Assembly: GCA_028282705.1 (NCBI GenBank)
Contig: JANQHI010000041.1
Span: 62,001-126,000 of the forward strand
Length of the DNA: 64,000 nt
From: Prolixibacteraceae bacterium
Lineage (GTDB): Bacteria > Bacteroidota > Bacteroidia > Bacteroidales > Prolixibacteraceae
Direction of reading: 5' to 3'
Each line of letters opens with the position of its first letter. Position 1 is the stretch's first letter. The notes under the pieces are model-generated. The model was not told the DNA's origin, did no database searches, and saw only the letters and a list, made by a program, of their open reading frames with translations. Made by a program: the position numbers and the translations under genes. Positions 47,367 through 56,709 of this stretch are shown in pieces.

Positions 47367-48794
47367 ATGTACAAACTTATTATTAAACTCAAACAGCACA
47401 CCCCTATCATCCATTTCCAGCATAACCAGGAAGGAGCCACCTTGCGGGCTAGCGAAGTAAAACCAAAGCTGGACAGGTTTATTATTGAGAAACTTACTAA
47501 AAAGAAAGGAGAAGATGCTTTCAAAGCATTTAAGAAAAATACTGAATGGAAGAATTGGCTCGTTGGAAATGGTGAACATCCCGCATTGGATTATAAAATC
47601 AAAATAACTCCGATTAATATCAAAATCCTCTTTCTTAAAGCCAAGGATGTAAGAAATGGTATTGAAAATCCGCTTTACTTTGGCAATATGGGCTCTGATA
47701 CTCCTTCTAAACATTACTCACAGTCAGATTTTATAATTTTAACCATATCCTCTTTTCAGGAAAGTTTAATTAATCTGCTGTCTGAGGAAATGGTATGTAT
47801 TTTCTTTTTTTATAACAACTTTGGGACAAGGCAATCAAAAGGATTTGGAAGTTTTTATCCGATAGAGATAAATAATAAGGAAATAGAACTAAAACCTAAG
47901 GATTTTTTAGGATCAAATATTTCTTACCTGGAAATCAAATCAACACAATATGATAAAATTTATTATACAATAGATTATTTCTGGAAATGGTTAAAATCGG
48001 GTATTAATTATAATCGGAATCCTTATAAACATTCTGTTTTGAAGCTATTCATTGAAAAATTTAGGCCATACAAGTGGGAAAAGAAAAAAATAAAAGAACA
48101 TTTTCTGGGGATAACTCCTGACACTGATAAAAAATACTTTATCAGAGCCTTTTTAGGTTTACCTGATAATTTTACATATAAATGGATTCCTGAATACAAA
48201 AGAATGAAGGGAAAAGTTTACAGTCCAATTGATTTGACAATCCATGTAGAGCCAAAAAATGATAATATTGAAAGAAATCCTTCACCCTTTCTTTTTGTCC
48301 CTATTAAAGTATGTGAAAAAGATTCTAAAAGTAGCTTTACAAGAATCTATATTTTATTTAATCCTGATAATTTAGAAATATTATTAAATAAAAAATTTGA
48401 ATTATCTGTCAAAAAAATAGACCCAGTCATATTGACTGTTGGTTTTAACCATAAAAATAAACCTATTACAAAAAAAATATATTCAGATTCTGACTTAAGC
48501 CAAGCCAACTCTGTCATTACAGATGCAAAAAATTGCTTGTTTGAAATTAGAGACGAGAGAGAAAAAACGAAGCATCAGAATACGATCAATAAAGCAGAAG
48601 ATTTTGTTTCATTCTTTCAAACAGCTGAAGCAAAAAGAATTAAAAATAAATTGACTATTGAAACACCTTCAGTGTTACCCCCATTTGAAAGTTTACTCAA
48701 ATTTTCAGAATCACAGGTGGGAAGTTCCTTTGAGGTAAAGGATTTTAGAAACCGGAAGATTTTAACAGCAAAACTCATAAGAAATGAAAAATAA
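47367..48794 (+). CDS. cmr1: Type III-B RAMP protein Cmr1 (Cas7-like)
   Basis: A 475-residue RAMP protein that caps the Cmr complex near the 3' end of the crRNA. The N-terminus is a RAMP-like beta strand (MYKLIIKLKQHTPIIHFQHN). The glycine-rich loop typical of RAMPs is GTRQSKGFGSFY (about residue 155). Order and position in the operon, first cmr gene before cmr2, support the Cmr1 assignment. It is more AT-rich than the following cmr genes, especially 47.7-48.7 kb. Its 3' end overlaps cmr2 by 11 bp. Confidence 0.82.
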   Translation: MYKLIIKLKQHTPIIHFQHNQEGATLRASEVKPKLDRFIIEKLTKKKGEDAFKAFKKNTEWKNWLVGNGEHPALDYKIKITPINIKILFLKAKDVRNGIENPLYFGNMGSDTPSKHYSQSDFIILTISSFQESLINLLSEEMVCIFFFYNNFGTRQSKGFGSFYPIEINNKEIELKPKDFLGSNISYLEIKSTQYDKIYYTIDYFWKWLKSGINYNRNPYKHSVLKLFIEKFRPYKWEKKKIKEHFLGITPDTDKKYFIRAFLGLPDNFTYKWIPEYKRMKGKVYSPIDLTIHVEPKNDNIERNPSPFLFVPIKVCEKDSKSSFTRIYILFNPDNLEILLNKKFELSVKKIDPVILTVGFNHKNKPITKKIYSDSDLSQANSVITDAKNCLFEIRDEREKTKHQNTINKAEDFVSFFQTAEAKRIKNKLTIETPSVLPPFESLLKFSESQVGSSFEVKDFRNRKILTAKLIRNEK

Positions 48795-50394
48795 ATATAC
48801 TGCCCTCACCATCGGCCCAATCTACAAAACATTCCTGAACGTAAGAAAAACCAGGGAGATTTGGGCTGCCAGCTACATGTTTTCATACCTTATGAAACAG
48901 GTAATTTTAAACCTTGAAAGCAAAGGTATCGAACCCGGTTGTTTTATTGTTCCTTTTGTAAATAAAAAAGCCCTGGAATATAAAGGCGTGGGTATTATCC
49001 CCGACAGGTTGATATTTGAGAGCAACAGCGGGGATTACCAATTATTGCAAGACGCCATTTCAGAGGCCGTAAAAAAGTTTGCAGGCTGTATCTCAGATAA
49101 TCCCGCCGGTGTTGAAGATTACTTAAATGACTATCTAAGGTTTTATTCCATTGAAAAAGAACTTCCTGACGGTGCCAACATCATTGCAGAAATGTTTAAC
49201 CACCTTGATACGCTTGAGCTTCAGGAAATACCTGTTGCAGATGAAAATGCAGCCCAGTTATTCTTATTCTCTTTCTTTAGGAAGATAAATAAATCCCCCT
49301 TTTTTAGTGAGAATAATTTTCAAAAAGATGATCAAGCCAATAAAAATTTAAGGCTTATAGATGTAAATGGAAATGTGCGGTTTGAATCAGTAGCCGAAAT
49401 AGCTACTGCCGAACTAAAAAATAATCCAGAAGTAGATTATAGGAACTTTGTGAACACGCATTTATGGAAAGAGGTTGACGGGGATATTGATTCAGACCAA
49501 AAATTTATTGAATCCCTTGAAGAAAAGTATGAAAGCTTATTTAAAACATACCATAAATACATTGCCATTATTAAAGCAGATGGAGACAAGATTGGTAAAA
49601 CTATCGAAAACCTGAAAGGCGATGCAAGCAGGCTTAAAAATTTTTCCGAAGGCCTTCTTAATTGGGCTTTCGATTGCGACGAGGTAGTACGTAGTTACGG
49701 AGGGGTACCCATTTACATTGGTGGGGATGATCTGCTGATGTTTGCCCCGGTTTCTTTTAATAATAAAACCATTCTGGATATGGTAGATGTAATAGACGCA
49801 TCTTTTAAAAAAGCTATGTCAGGTTTTCCCGAAGTCAGCTTAAGTTATGGAATTAGCATCACCTATTACAAGTATCCCATGTTTGAAGCAGTCTGTAAAG
49901 TAGATGAGCTGTTAAAACAAGCTAAAGATTTTTCAGGACAGAGGAACGCGGTTTGTATCCGGTTGCTAAAACATAGTGGGGCAGTATTTGAAACAACCTT
50001 TGGGAAAAGTGATGAAGTGAACACGAAAGAAAAATTACAGGATGTTGTGAATTGCATTGGAAACCTGGATAAAAACAAAGGCAAAAGTTTTCTAAACTCT
50101 GTAGCATATTTCCTACGCGAAAATGAAACCCTGGTAAAACAAATTGGAAAAGACAAAGCAAGGGTTGAAAACTTTTTTGCCAATAATTTTGAAGGCTACA
50201 AACGCGAAAAAGATTTAAAGGCTTTAGACGGAAAAAAGGAAAAGAGAAAACCAAAAGCCAACTATTTAAAAAAGGTCGAAGAACTACTGACACACACTTT
50301 TGAGCATCTGCCAAATACCGAAGATGTTTTGCCTTCGGTTTATTCAAGTTTACGTATCGCAAGGTTTATAAAAGGAATGGAAGATGGAAAATAA
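48784..50394 (+). CDS. cmr2: Cas10/Cmr2 with GGDD cyclase motif, no HD domain
   Basis: The large subunit of the Cmr complex, 536 residues. The first palm domain metal site is IKADGDKIGK (Asp266/Asp268), and the cyclase motif is YIGGDDLLMF (Gly313-Asp316). N-terminal residues start directly with TALTIGPIYKTFLNVRKTRE and there is no HD-nuclease motif; typical Cmr2 proteins with HD are about 850 residues or more, so this is a short form. With no DNase, the complex should act mainly through the nucleotide second messenger made by the palm. In the related B. fragilis complex this is SAM-AMP made from SAM and ATP; here that product is predicted from context. Overlaps cmr1 (11 bp) and cmr3 (11 bp). 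Confidence 0.9.
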   Translation: MKNKYTALTIGPIYKTFLNVRKTREIWAASYMFSYLMKQVILNLESKGIEPGCFIVPFVNKKALEYKGVGIIPDRLIFESNSGDYQLLQDAISEAVKKFAGCISDNPAGVEDYLNDYLRFYSIEKELPDGANIIAEMFNHLDTLELQEIPVADENAAQLFLFSFFRKINKSPFFSENNFQKDDQANKNLRLIDVNGNVRFESVAEIATAELKNNPEVDYRNFVNTHLWKEVDGDIDSDQKFIESLEEKYESLFKTYHKYIAIIKADGDKIGKTIENLKGDASRLKNFSEGLLNWAFDCDEVVRSYGGVPIYIGGDDLLMFAPVSFNNKTILDMVDVIDASFKKAMSGFPEVSLSYGISITYYKYPMFEAVCKVDELLKQAKDFSGQRNAVCIRLLKHSGAVFETTFGKSDEVNTKEKLQDVVNCIGNLDKNKGKSFLNSVAYFLRENETLVKQIGKDKARVENFFANNFEGYKREKDLKALDGKKEKRKPKANYLKKVEELLTHTFEHLPNTEDVLPSVYSSLRIARFIKGMEDGK

Positions 50395-51508
50395 TACCTA
50401 TTTAATTACATTAACCCCTGCCGGGAACTATTATTTTGGCAGTGAACGAGGTTTCAATGAAAAGTCCTTAACAGGCAAGGGCTTTGAAAAAAACTATTTG
50501 GTCAAGGGGTTCAAATACCCTCAACAAACAACTTTATTAGGGCTTTTAAGGTTCGAGCTTTTAAAAAATGCCAACCTCCTGGCTCCAAAACATACAACAG
50601 ACAATGCCAAAAAACTGGTTGGCGAAAAAGGTGGTTTTGATGGTACAGAAAAAGAATATGGGATCATCAAATCAATTTCCCCCGTATTTCTGAAACTTCA
50701 ATCAGGCAATGAAACCACGTTTGTACTTCCCGTTGGGAAATTATTTCAGGGAGGAAAGGAGCTAACTATCCATGAAAAGGAAGACATCATTAATGGGCCC
50801 GGTGCTGTTTTGTCAGGATACGACTCAAAACAATACCTGGTTGACGAAAGCGAATTTGTTATACCTGGCAAAAATGGTTTAGAATCAATATTCGGCAAAT
50901 CGCAACAAATTGGCATCAAAAAGAATTACAAAGGAAAAACCGATGACGAAGCATTTTTTAAACAAACCTTTTGTTATCTCAGGAAAAACCATAAAAAACA
51001 GAGGTACGCATTTGCTTTCTATGCCAGCTTTAACCGTAAATTGAAAGATGGCGACCTTAAAAATGGCATAGCTTATATGGGAGGAGACCAGTCCATTTTT
51101 AAACTGGAAGTTACACCAGCCGAGGATAACAATACAGCGGAAACATTATACAATAAAATTGATAAACAAAATAACACGTTTATTGCAAATGCAGTTGGCC
51201 AGGATAATTATAAAATTACCCTCTTGAGCGACGCCCGCATCGAACGCAACCTGTATAAAGATGCCATTATTGGTATTACAGAAGTAACTAACTTCAGGCA
51301 TATTCAAACAAAGCAAACCACTACCCGGTTTGCATATGTCAGTGAAAAAAATACAGACCTGATAAAAAGTGGTAAGCAGGAATTAATAGCCCGTGGCTCT
51401 GTATTTTTTGTAAAAGGAAAGTACCTTCAGCACTTTTGTAAGTCGCTTAAAGAATCAAGTCCGGCTTACAGTACAATTGGATACAATCATTTTCAAATTT
51501 CAAAATAA
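50384..51508 (+). CDS. cmr3: Type III-B RAMP protein Cmr3 (Cas5-like)
   Basis: A 374-residue Cas5-type RAMP that holds the 5' tag of crRNA and contacts Cmr2. Features: N-terminal TYLITLTPAGNYYFGSERGF, the family's KYPQQTTLLGLLRFELL segment and a glycine-rich region ahead of the C-terminus (GSVFFVKGKY). Between cmr2 and cmr4 in the operon, with an 11-bp overlap to cmr2. Confidence 0.88.
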   Translation: MENNTYLITLTPAGNYYFGSERGFNEKSLTGKGFEKNYLVKGFKYPQQTTLLGLLRFELLKNANLLAPKHTTDNAKKLVGEKGGFDGTEKEYGIIKSISPVFLKLQSGNETTFVLPVGKLFQGGKELTIHEKEDIINGPGAVLSGYDSKQYLVDESEFVIPGKNGLESIFGKSQQIGIKKNYKGKTDDEAFFKQTFCYLRKNHKKQRYAFAFYASFNRKLKDGDLKNGIAYMGGDQSIFKLEVTPAEDNNTAETLYNKIDKQNNTFIANAVGQDNYKITLLSDARIERNLYKDAIIGITEVTNFRHIQTKQTTTRFAYVSEKNTDLIKSGKQELIARGSVFFVKGKYLQHFCKSLKESSPAYSTIGYNHFQISK

Positions 51509-51529
51509 TAACTAAACACATTCAATAAA

Positions 51530-52354
51530 ATGGGAAATAACATGTATATAATTACTGCCAAAACCCACCTACACGCGGGTAGTGGCAATTCCAACGCAGG
51601 GGTAATCGACAACCTTGTCCAACGCGATCCGGCAGATAACCTGCCGTGCATTTTTGCAAGTAGTTTAAAAGGGGCACTCAGGGAATATTTTGAAGAAGGC
51701 CCTCCGAAAAATAAGGCTCTGGCAGATAAGATTTTTGGAGCAGGTGAAAATAAAAACAGCAAACAAGAAAACTCCAAAGGCTCACATATATTCCACCAGG
51801 CCAGCCTGCTTAGTATTCCTGCCCGTAGTAATACCCAACCATTTTTCAGGGTAACCGCTCCAATGGTGTTGCTTAAGTTTAAAGACGATGCCAAATTCTT
51901 TGGGATTAACATGAATGGTTTAGAACCCGAAATTGATTGCATATTAAAGGACTGCAATAAAGACAATAAACCAGATGTTTTTACCGGTGAGATGAATGGG
52001 TTAAAGATAGAAGAATACTGCGATTTCAATTTCAGGGATATTAAAATTCCGTATCTGAATAAAATCTTTGGCGAAAGCCTGGTTCTAATGGATGACGAGG
52101 ATTACATTGACCTTTGCAGCGACTACAATCTACCTATTATTCCAAGGAACAACCTTGAAAATGGCGAAAGCAAAAACCTTTGGTACGAGCAAATTGTCCC
52201 CCGTCAGGCAAGGTTCTGTTTTTTTACTATTTCATCTGATAATGACAAGGAATTTGATGATAAAGTCAATGGACAAAATGTCCAGGTTGGGGCAAATGCC
52301 AGCATTGGTTATGGAGTTTGCCATATTAACAAGCTCGAAACATCAAAACAATAA
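51530..52354 (+). CDS. cmr4: Type III-B backbone RNase Cmr4 (Cas7)
   Basis: The repeated backbone subunit that cuts target RNA at 6-nt intervals. 274 residues. The N-terminal motif HAGSGNSNAGVIDNLVQRDP contains Asp27, which aligns with the catalytic aspartate (Asp26 in Pyrococcus furiosus Cmr4); CIFASSLKGALREYF is the conserved loop following it. The glycine-rich loop VGANASIGYGVCHI lies at the C-terminus. Target-RNA cleavage is expected to be intact. Confidence 0.9.
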   Translation: MGNNMYIITAKTHLHAGSGNSNAGVIDNLVQRDPADNLPCIFASSLKGALREYFEEGPPKNKALADKIFGAGENKNSKQENSKGSHIFHQASLLSIPARSNTQPFFRVTAPMVLLKFKDDAKFFGINMNGLEPEIDCILKDCNKDNKPDVFTGEMNGLKIEEYCDFNFRDIKIPYLNKIFGESLVLMDDEDYIDLCSDYNLPIIPRNNLENGESKNLWYEQIVPRQARFCFFTISSDNDKEFDDKVNGQNVQVGANASIGYGVCHINKLETSKQ

Positions 52355-52358
52355 TATC

Positions 52359-52775
52359 ATGAAGCAGGTAGAGAAATGGTTAAAAATTGCAGATACTTCA
52401 TTATCGGCTGTGGGTATTGTTGATTCGGACAGCAAAATAAAAGAAGTTTATAAGGGTTACGTATCGTCGTTTGGTGCCATGGTTATCCAAAACGGTTTAC
52501 CCGCAGCACTTGCTATTAACATGAAAACAGATACAGAAGAAGGGAAACAACGGATTAAAGTTATAGAAGTTATAGCGAAAGTACTTAAGGACAGCGAAGT
52601 TTCAGAATATCAAAATATAGATTCTAAAACATTACTGGAGAAAAGTTGCAAATTGGCAAACAACGGAGACGTAAGGCCTCTGCGGACATTGAAACAAGAC
52701 GTGATTGATGCCGGTATTGCATTAAAGCTAATGATGCGCACATATGAGTTTAAAAAAAGTAAAAATGAAGACTAA
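52359..52775 (+). CDS. cmr5: Type III-B small subunit Cmr5 (Cas11)
   Basis: A 138-residue all-helical protein (MKQVEKWLKIADTSLSAVGI ...), the size and helical character of Cmr5, which forms the minor filament. The ATG at 52359 is 5 bp after the cmr4 stop; the longer frame upstream runs inside cmr4 and is a shadow. It ends within the start region of cmr6, overlapping it by 11-32 bp depending on the start codon. Confidence 0.85.
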   Translation: MKQVEKWLKIADTSLSAVGIVDSDSKIKEVYKGYVSSFGAMVIQNGLPAALAINMKTDTEEGKQRIKVIEVIAKVLKDSEVSEYQNIDSKTLLEKSCKLANNGDVRPLRTLKQDVIDAGIALKLMMRTYEFKKSKNED

Positions 52776-53859
52776 TTTTGCAAATATAGGTTTGTTATAC
52801 CAGAAGCATTACTTTGATGGGGTCAGGTTCGATTCCGATGGCAACTATAAAAAGGATGAAGCCAAAACCATTAAAAAGAAGAACGAATTATTGCTGGGCA
52901 GCCACGATATTTTTACCAAATATTTTATTTCATCACAAGGTAACAGCTTTGAATTAAAAAGCCAGTACCCCGGTATAGTAACCGGAATAGGCATGAAACA
53001 CGAAACAGCCATTGAGGGTGAATTAAAGTTAGGCATGTATTTCGATTATACCAGTGGTATGCCATGTATCCCTGCATCATCGGTAAAAGGGGCAATAAGG
53101 GCTGCATTCCCACAATTTGGCAAGCATAAAAACACACCAAATCCGGTAAAATTTGCCAAAGCATACATTATAAACCAAATGCTTAACCAAATAAAGCCGG
53201 AAATGTTTCCTGCAATGACAAAAAAACAGGATCAATTGAGTCATTCAGATTTTGAAAAAATAGAATGGATAGAAGAGGAAATATTTGAAGGCGTGAATAT
53301 TGCTGAATCAACCGCAGAAGGAAATGAAAAAGGAAAATCCTGCCTTCCTGTTTACGAAAAAGATATTTTTCACGATGCATATATAATAAAAGCCGATGAC
53401 GAAGGGCGTATCCTAGGCGATGATGCCATAACCCATCACCCGCATCCGTTAAAAAATCCGAACCCGGTATTGTTCCTAAAATTAATGCCCGGCATAACCA
53501 TACAATTCAACTTTCGCCTTAAAGATGGCAGGTATCTCAAAGCCACTGAAAAAAAGCTGCTATTTGAATCCATTATCACCTATTACGGCATTGGTGCCAA
53601 AACCAATGTGGGGTATGGCCAGTTTGAAGAAGTGAAAAAAACCAAAGTGGGCGAAAATATCATAGGCAAATTGGAAAGCGTGAATTACAAGGTTACCCCA
53701 AACAGGTATTACTTTAAAACCGAATATGGTTCAGTTCATACACCTTATAATAAAAAATTGAAACATGCTGAGGGAGGGCAAAAATTCAAACTTGAGGTCA
53801 AAAGCCTTAAGGAAAATGGGGCAATAAAAAATATATCTGTAAAAGGGTTGGTCGAATAA
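52744..53859 (+). CDS. cmr6: Type III-B RAMP protein Cmr6 (Cas7-like)
   Basis: A 371-residue Cmr6 RAMP at the 3' end of the complex. N-terminal ANIGLLYQKHYFDGVRFD fits Cmr6; the conserved CIPASSVKGAIRAAFPQF and the C-terminal ITYYGIGAKTNVGYGQFEEV glycine-rich motif are clear. Start is either ATG 52744 (overlap of 32 bp with cmr5) or ATG 52765 (MKTNFANIG; overlap 11 bp, matching the other overlaps). The longer option is used. Confidence 0.87.
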   Translation: MSLKKVKMKTNFANIGLLYQKHYFDGVRFDSDGNYKKDEAKTIKKKNELLLGSHDIFTKYFISSQGNSFELKSQYPGIVTGIGMKHETAIEGELKLGMYFDYTSGMPCIPASSVKGAIRAAFPQFGKHKNTPNPVKFAKAYIINQMLNQIKPEMFPAMTKKQDQLSHSDFEKIEWIEEEIFEGVNIAESTAEGNEKGKSCLPVYEKDIFHDAYIIKADDEGRILGDDAITHHPHPLKNPNPVLFLKLMPGITIQFNFRLKDGRYLKATEKKLLFESIITYYGIGAKTNVGYGQFEEVKKTKVGENIIGKLESVNYKVTPNRYYFKTEYGSVHTPYNKKLKHAEGGQKFKLEVKSLKENGAIKNISVKGLVE

Positions 53860-53865
53860 TATGTG

Positions 53866-54582
53866 ATGGTTAAAGTAAGCACATTTAAAATTACGCCATT
53901 CTTAGCTTTGCAAAGCGACAGTTCAAGGCTTTCTTCCGAATGGCTGCGTGAAGCAATAAACACGCTGGTGCGCCAAAAGTGGCAAACTCTGGAACAGGCA
54001 GGAGCCGACCCTTCCCTGTTTTTTAACCGCGATGTAAAAACCGGGAAAACACGGGTGGGGTATCCATTGGTAATTTACCATTATTTTAATGGAAGTTTTT
54101 ATATTACTGGCGTTAATAAAGGAGCTTTTGCCCTTGAAATATTCGCTTCTCTTTACAAAGAGCCTTTCTGCTATGGCAATATAATCATGGAAGGGTTCAG
54201 TGCCAAAAACCTTGAAAAGAACGAAACGGATATTTCCGTTTCACCTGAAAAAAAGTTATACATGTTAACCAAATGGATACCATTTCATTATAAGATGAAC
54301 AGTGTGTTTGAAAATACCCCATTAACAAAAAAAGCAGGATTGTTAAACAACCAACTGTATAAACACCTGGAAAATGAGCTGGGGAAATACCTGGGTTTAA
54401 ATTTCCAAGCACTTAAGGCCGAAATCACAGATATCCTGAAGGCATACCAAAAACCCTTTACCTATAAGGGGCATCCCTATTTTTGTTTCGATATTGTATT
54501 TAGCTCCAATGCCTCCCTGCCACCAATGCTTACCCTTGGCAATATTAAAGCCCTGGGCTATGGCAGGATTGAAAAAATATAG
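53866..54582 (+). CDS. cas6: Cas6-type crRNA-processing endonuclease
   Basis: A 238-residue RAMP with the C-terminal glycine-rich LTLGNIKALGYGRIEKI signature of Cas6. It cleaves the repeats, leaving an 8-nt 5' handle (here ACTGAAAC). A His in IPFHYKMNS (about residue 143) could be catalytic, but the active site cannot be fixed from sequence alone. Starts 6 bp after cmr6 and is the last gene before a 121-bp gap. Confidence 0.82.
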   Translation: MVKVSTFKITPFLALQSDSSRLSSEWLREAINTLVRQKWQTLEQAGADPSLFFNRDVKTGKTRVGYPLVIYHYFNGSFYITGVNKGAFALEIFASLYKEPFCYGNIIMEGFSAKNLEKNETDISVSPEKKLYMLTKWIPFHYKMNSVFENTPLTKKAGLLNNQLYKHLENELGKYLGLNFQALKAEITDILKAYQKPFTYKGHPYFCFDIVFSSNASLPPMLTLGNIKALGYGRIEKI

Positions 54583-54650
54583 CCCCGATCCACGTTCTTT
54601 GACATTCTGGCACACTTAAGCAACCACTAATAAATTGCATTAAATATATT

Positions 54651-54686
54651 AACCACCTGGGTTTGCTTTGTAAATTCGGGTGGTTT
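54651..54686 (+). promoter_or_regulatory. Hairpin between cas6 and the RT gene
   Basis: AACCACC and GGTGGTT form a stem (extended by TG/CG) around a ~18-base loop, followed by TTATC. It sits in the only sizeable gap (54583-54703) inside the CRISPR gene cluster, upstream of the reverse transcriptase. It may be a terminator/attenuator separating the Cmr and adaptation operons; a TTCTTTGACATTCTGG promoter-like stretch lies 50 bp before it. Confidence 0.45.
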
Positions 54687-54703
54687 TATCGTTAACTTTA
54701 AAA

Positions 54704-55726
54704 ATGAATAAAATGCTCGACAGGATTAAAACAATAAAAGATTTGTCATGGTACCTGGGTATTACCACAAAACAACTAAAAAAACTCAGCCCCGAGGCAC
54801 ATTACGTAACATTTAAAATCCCAAAGCCTGAGGCCAACGAAAAACGTACCATTGAAGCTCCAACTGGTTTACTTAAATATGCCCTTGACAGGATAAGCGA
54901 CGGGCTTCAATGGATATATTCCGGCCACCGTACCAATGCTGCGCACGGCTACATCAGGTCGCCAAAAAACGACCCGGATAAACGCTCAATTTTTACTAAT
55001 GCAAAAAAACACATTGGCAAAAAATACCTGTTAAATATCGACCTCGATAACTTTTTCCATCAAATTACAATTGATAAAGTAAGGCAAACACTTGCCCACA
55101 ACAGGCTTTTCTCTTTTGATGCAGAAACCGAAGAATTGTTGGCCAACCTTGTATGCTACAAAGGGCGGCTGCCAATGGGAAGCCCTGCATCGCCGCCCTT
55201 GTCGAATTTTGCAACTATTGCCCTCGATAAAGAACTCACGCTTTGGACAAAACACCAGCGCATTATTTACACAAGGTTTGTCGATGACCTCTCGTTCTCG
55301 TCAGATAAGCAAATTTCTGCCGCACAATATGAAATGATAAATGAAATCCTATGTTCCCACCAATTTTTGCCCGACCCGAAAAAGATAAAATGGTATGGCA
55401 GGAATGATATTAAGGAGGTTACAGGGTTAATAGTGGGGGCTAAGATTTCCCTTCCTGAAGAGTACCTGGTTGATCTTGAAAAAGAGGTAGGCCGTTTAAA
55501 AGAATTAAAAAGTTGCGTATTGCAATACCCCGACTATTCAGTAATGGAATGGATCCAAAAACTTGAACAGGTGCTTAACGGGAGGCTGGCTTTTGTTAAA
55601 TCGGTTTATGGCAACCATAGCAAAAAGTATCGCAAATTGTTGGAGGTTTATAATAATAACAAACAAACCGGGACAGAACCATTAAGCATAAGCTGGCGCT
55701 ATTCCGGATATGAATTTTATACCTGA
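54704..55726 (+). CDS. Retron-like reverse transcriptase associated with Cas1
   Basis: A 340-residue reverse transcriptase, stand-alone rather than fused. RT motifs in order: IDLDNFFHQI (motif A aspartates), RLPMGSPASPPLSNF, the catalytic RFVDDLSFS (Phe192-Asp195, a variant of YADD) and EVTGLIV. Two retron-specific motifs are recognisable: NAXXH at Asn99-His103 (NAKKH) and VTG at Val239-Gly241. It lies 5 bp before cas1, so a role in acquiring spacers from RNA is likely, as shown for RT-Cas1 systems in other bacteria. No group II intron features and no convincing msr-msd RNA are seen. Confidence 0.87.
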   Translation: MNKMLDRIKTIKDLSWYLGITTKQLKKLSPEAHYVTFKIPKPEANEKRTIEAPTGLLKYALDRISDGLQWIYSGHRTNAAHGYIRSPKNDPDKRSIFTNAKKHIGKKYLLNIDLDNFFHQITIDKVRQTLAHNRLFSFDAETEELLANLVCYKGRLPMGSPASPPLSNFATIALDKELTLWTKHQRIIYTRFVDDLSFSSDKQISAAQYEMINEILCSHQFLPDPKKIKWYGRNDIKEVTGLIVGAKISLPEEYLVDLEKEVGRLKELKSCVLQYPDYSVMEWIQKLEQVLNGRLAFVKSVYGNHSKKYRKLLEVYNNNKQTGTEPLSISWRYSGYEFYT

Positions 55727-55731
55727 GGACC

Positions 55732-56709
55732 ATGCAAATCATATTAGATACTTACGGGCTCAGTTTAAGCGTCCGCAATAATTGTTTCCTGATCTCGTCA
55801 GGAAACGAAAAAAGGCTGGTACACCCCTCACGGGTAAGTAGTTTCCTGGTTACTATGCCATGCAGGTTGTCAACGCCGGCAATTTTATTGGCAGTTTCAA
55901 ACGGAATTGCAATAACAATTTGCACCCGGTCGGGCCATCCCGAAGCAAAGCTCTGGTCACCCAGGTTTTTGAACACGGCAAAGTTAAGGAGAAAACAGTA
56001 TGCTTATACAACTTGCATTGCAGGGAGGGAATGGTCAAAAACAATGATAAAGCTGAAATTAAATAGCCAGGCTAAAAACCTTAAATTTTTAGCCGACCGA
56101 AAACCGGCTTTAAAAGAAGAAGTAACAAAATCTTCTGCCGAAATAAACAGGTTATTGGATTATATTGACAGGATTGATTTTACCGAAACCAAATGGTTAA
56201 AAAACCTACGGTATTTTGAAGCATCAGCGGCACAGCACTATTGGCGGCTGGTAGGGGTAAAGCTCCCTGCCCCTTTCAACTTTACACACAGGGTAAAAAA
56301 GGACCCAACCGATTCGTTCAATCCCTGTATAAACTACCTGTATGGCATGTTAAAAAACCAGGTTGAAACAGGGATACTCTCCGCAGGGCTCGACCCTGCC
56401 CTTGGTTTTATGCACAGGGATGGTTACAATTTGCCGTCACTTGTATTTGATATAATGGAGCCGTTCAGGCCTTTAACCGACAGGCTCTTAATTGAATCAA
56501 TCCTTATGGGGAAACTAAAAAACGTTGCTGCTACAGAAGAAAATAACGAACACAAGCTGACCAGGGATGGAAGGAAAAAGCTCATACAGGTTTTTAATGA
56601 AAAATTGCATAAAACCATGTTATTCAACAATAAAAAAACAAGCTTGTTAAACCATATTTTAATGGCAATAGGGCAATTATCTAAAAAAATAAGGGAATAT
56701 GAAACCTGA
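55732..56709 (+). CDS. cas1: CRISPR integrase Cas1
   Basis: A 325-residue Cas1, the integrase that inserts new spacers with Cas2. Metal ligands are Glu163 (YFEASAAQHYW), His228 (LGFMHRDGYN) and Glu243 (FDIMEPFRPL). N-terminal MQIILDTYGLSLSVRNNCFL is the beta domain. Starts 5 bp after the RT and overlaps cas2 by 11 bp. Confidence 0.96.
   Translation: MQIILDTYGLSLSVRNNCFLISSGNEKRLVHPSRVSSFLVTMPCRLSTPAILLAVSNGIAITICTRSGHPEAKLWSPRFLNTAKLRRKQYAYTTCIAGREWSKTMIKLKLNSQAKNLKFLADRKPALKEEVTKSSAEINRLLDYIDRIDFTETKWLKNLRYFEASAAQHYWRLVGVKLPAPFNFTHRVKKDPTDSFNPCINYLYGMLKNQVETGILSAGLDPALGFMHRDGYNLPSLVFDIMEPFRPLTDRLLIESILMGKLKNVAATEENNEHKLTRDGRKKLIQVFNEKLHKTMLFNNKKTSLLNHILMAIGQLSKKIREYET

Noticed and set aside
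52092..52358. Longer start for cmr5
   Set aside because: This part lies in another frame inside cmr4; ATG 52359 gives the correct Cmr5 size.
54704..55726. RT as part of a group II intron or a full retron
   Set aside because: No maturase/X or endonuclease domain and no intron ends; upstream DNA is too short and no a1/a2 inverted repeats were found.
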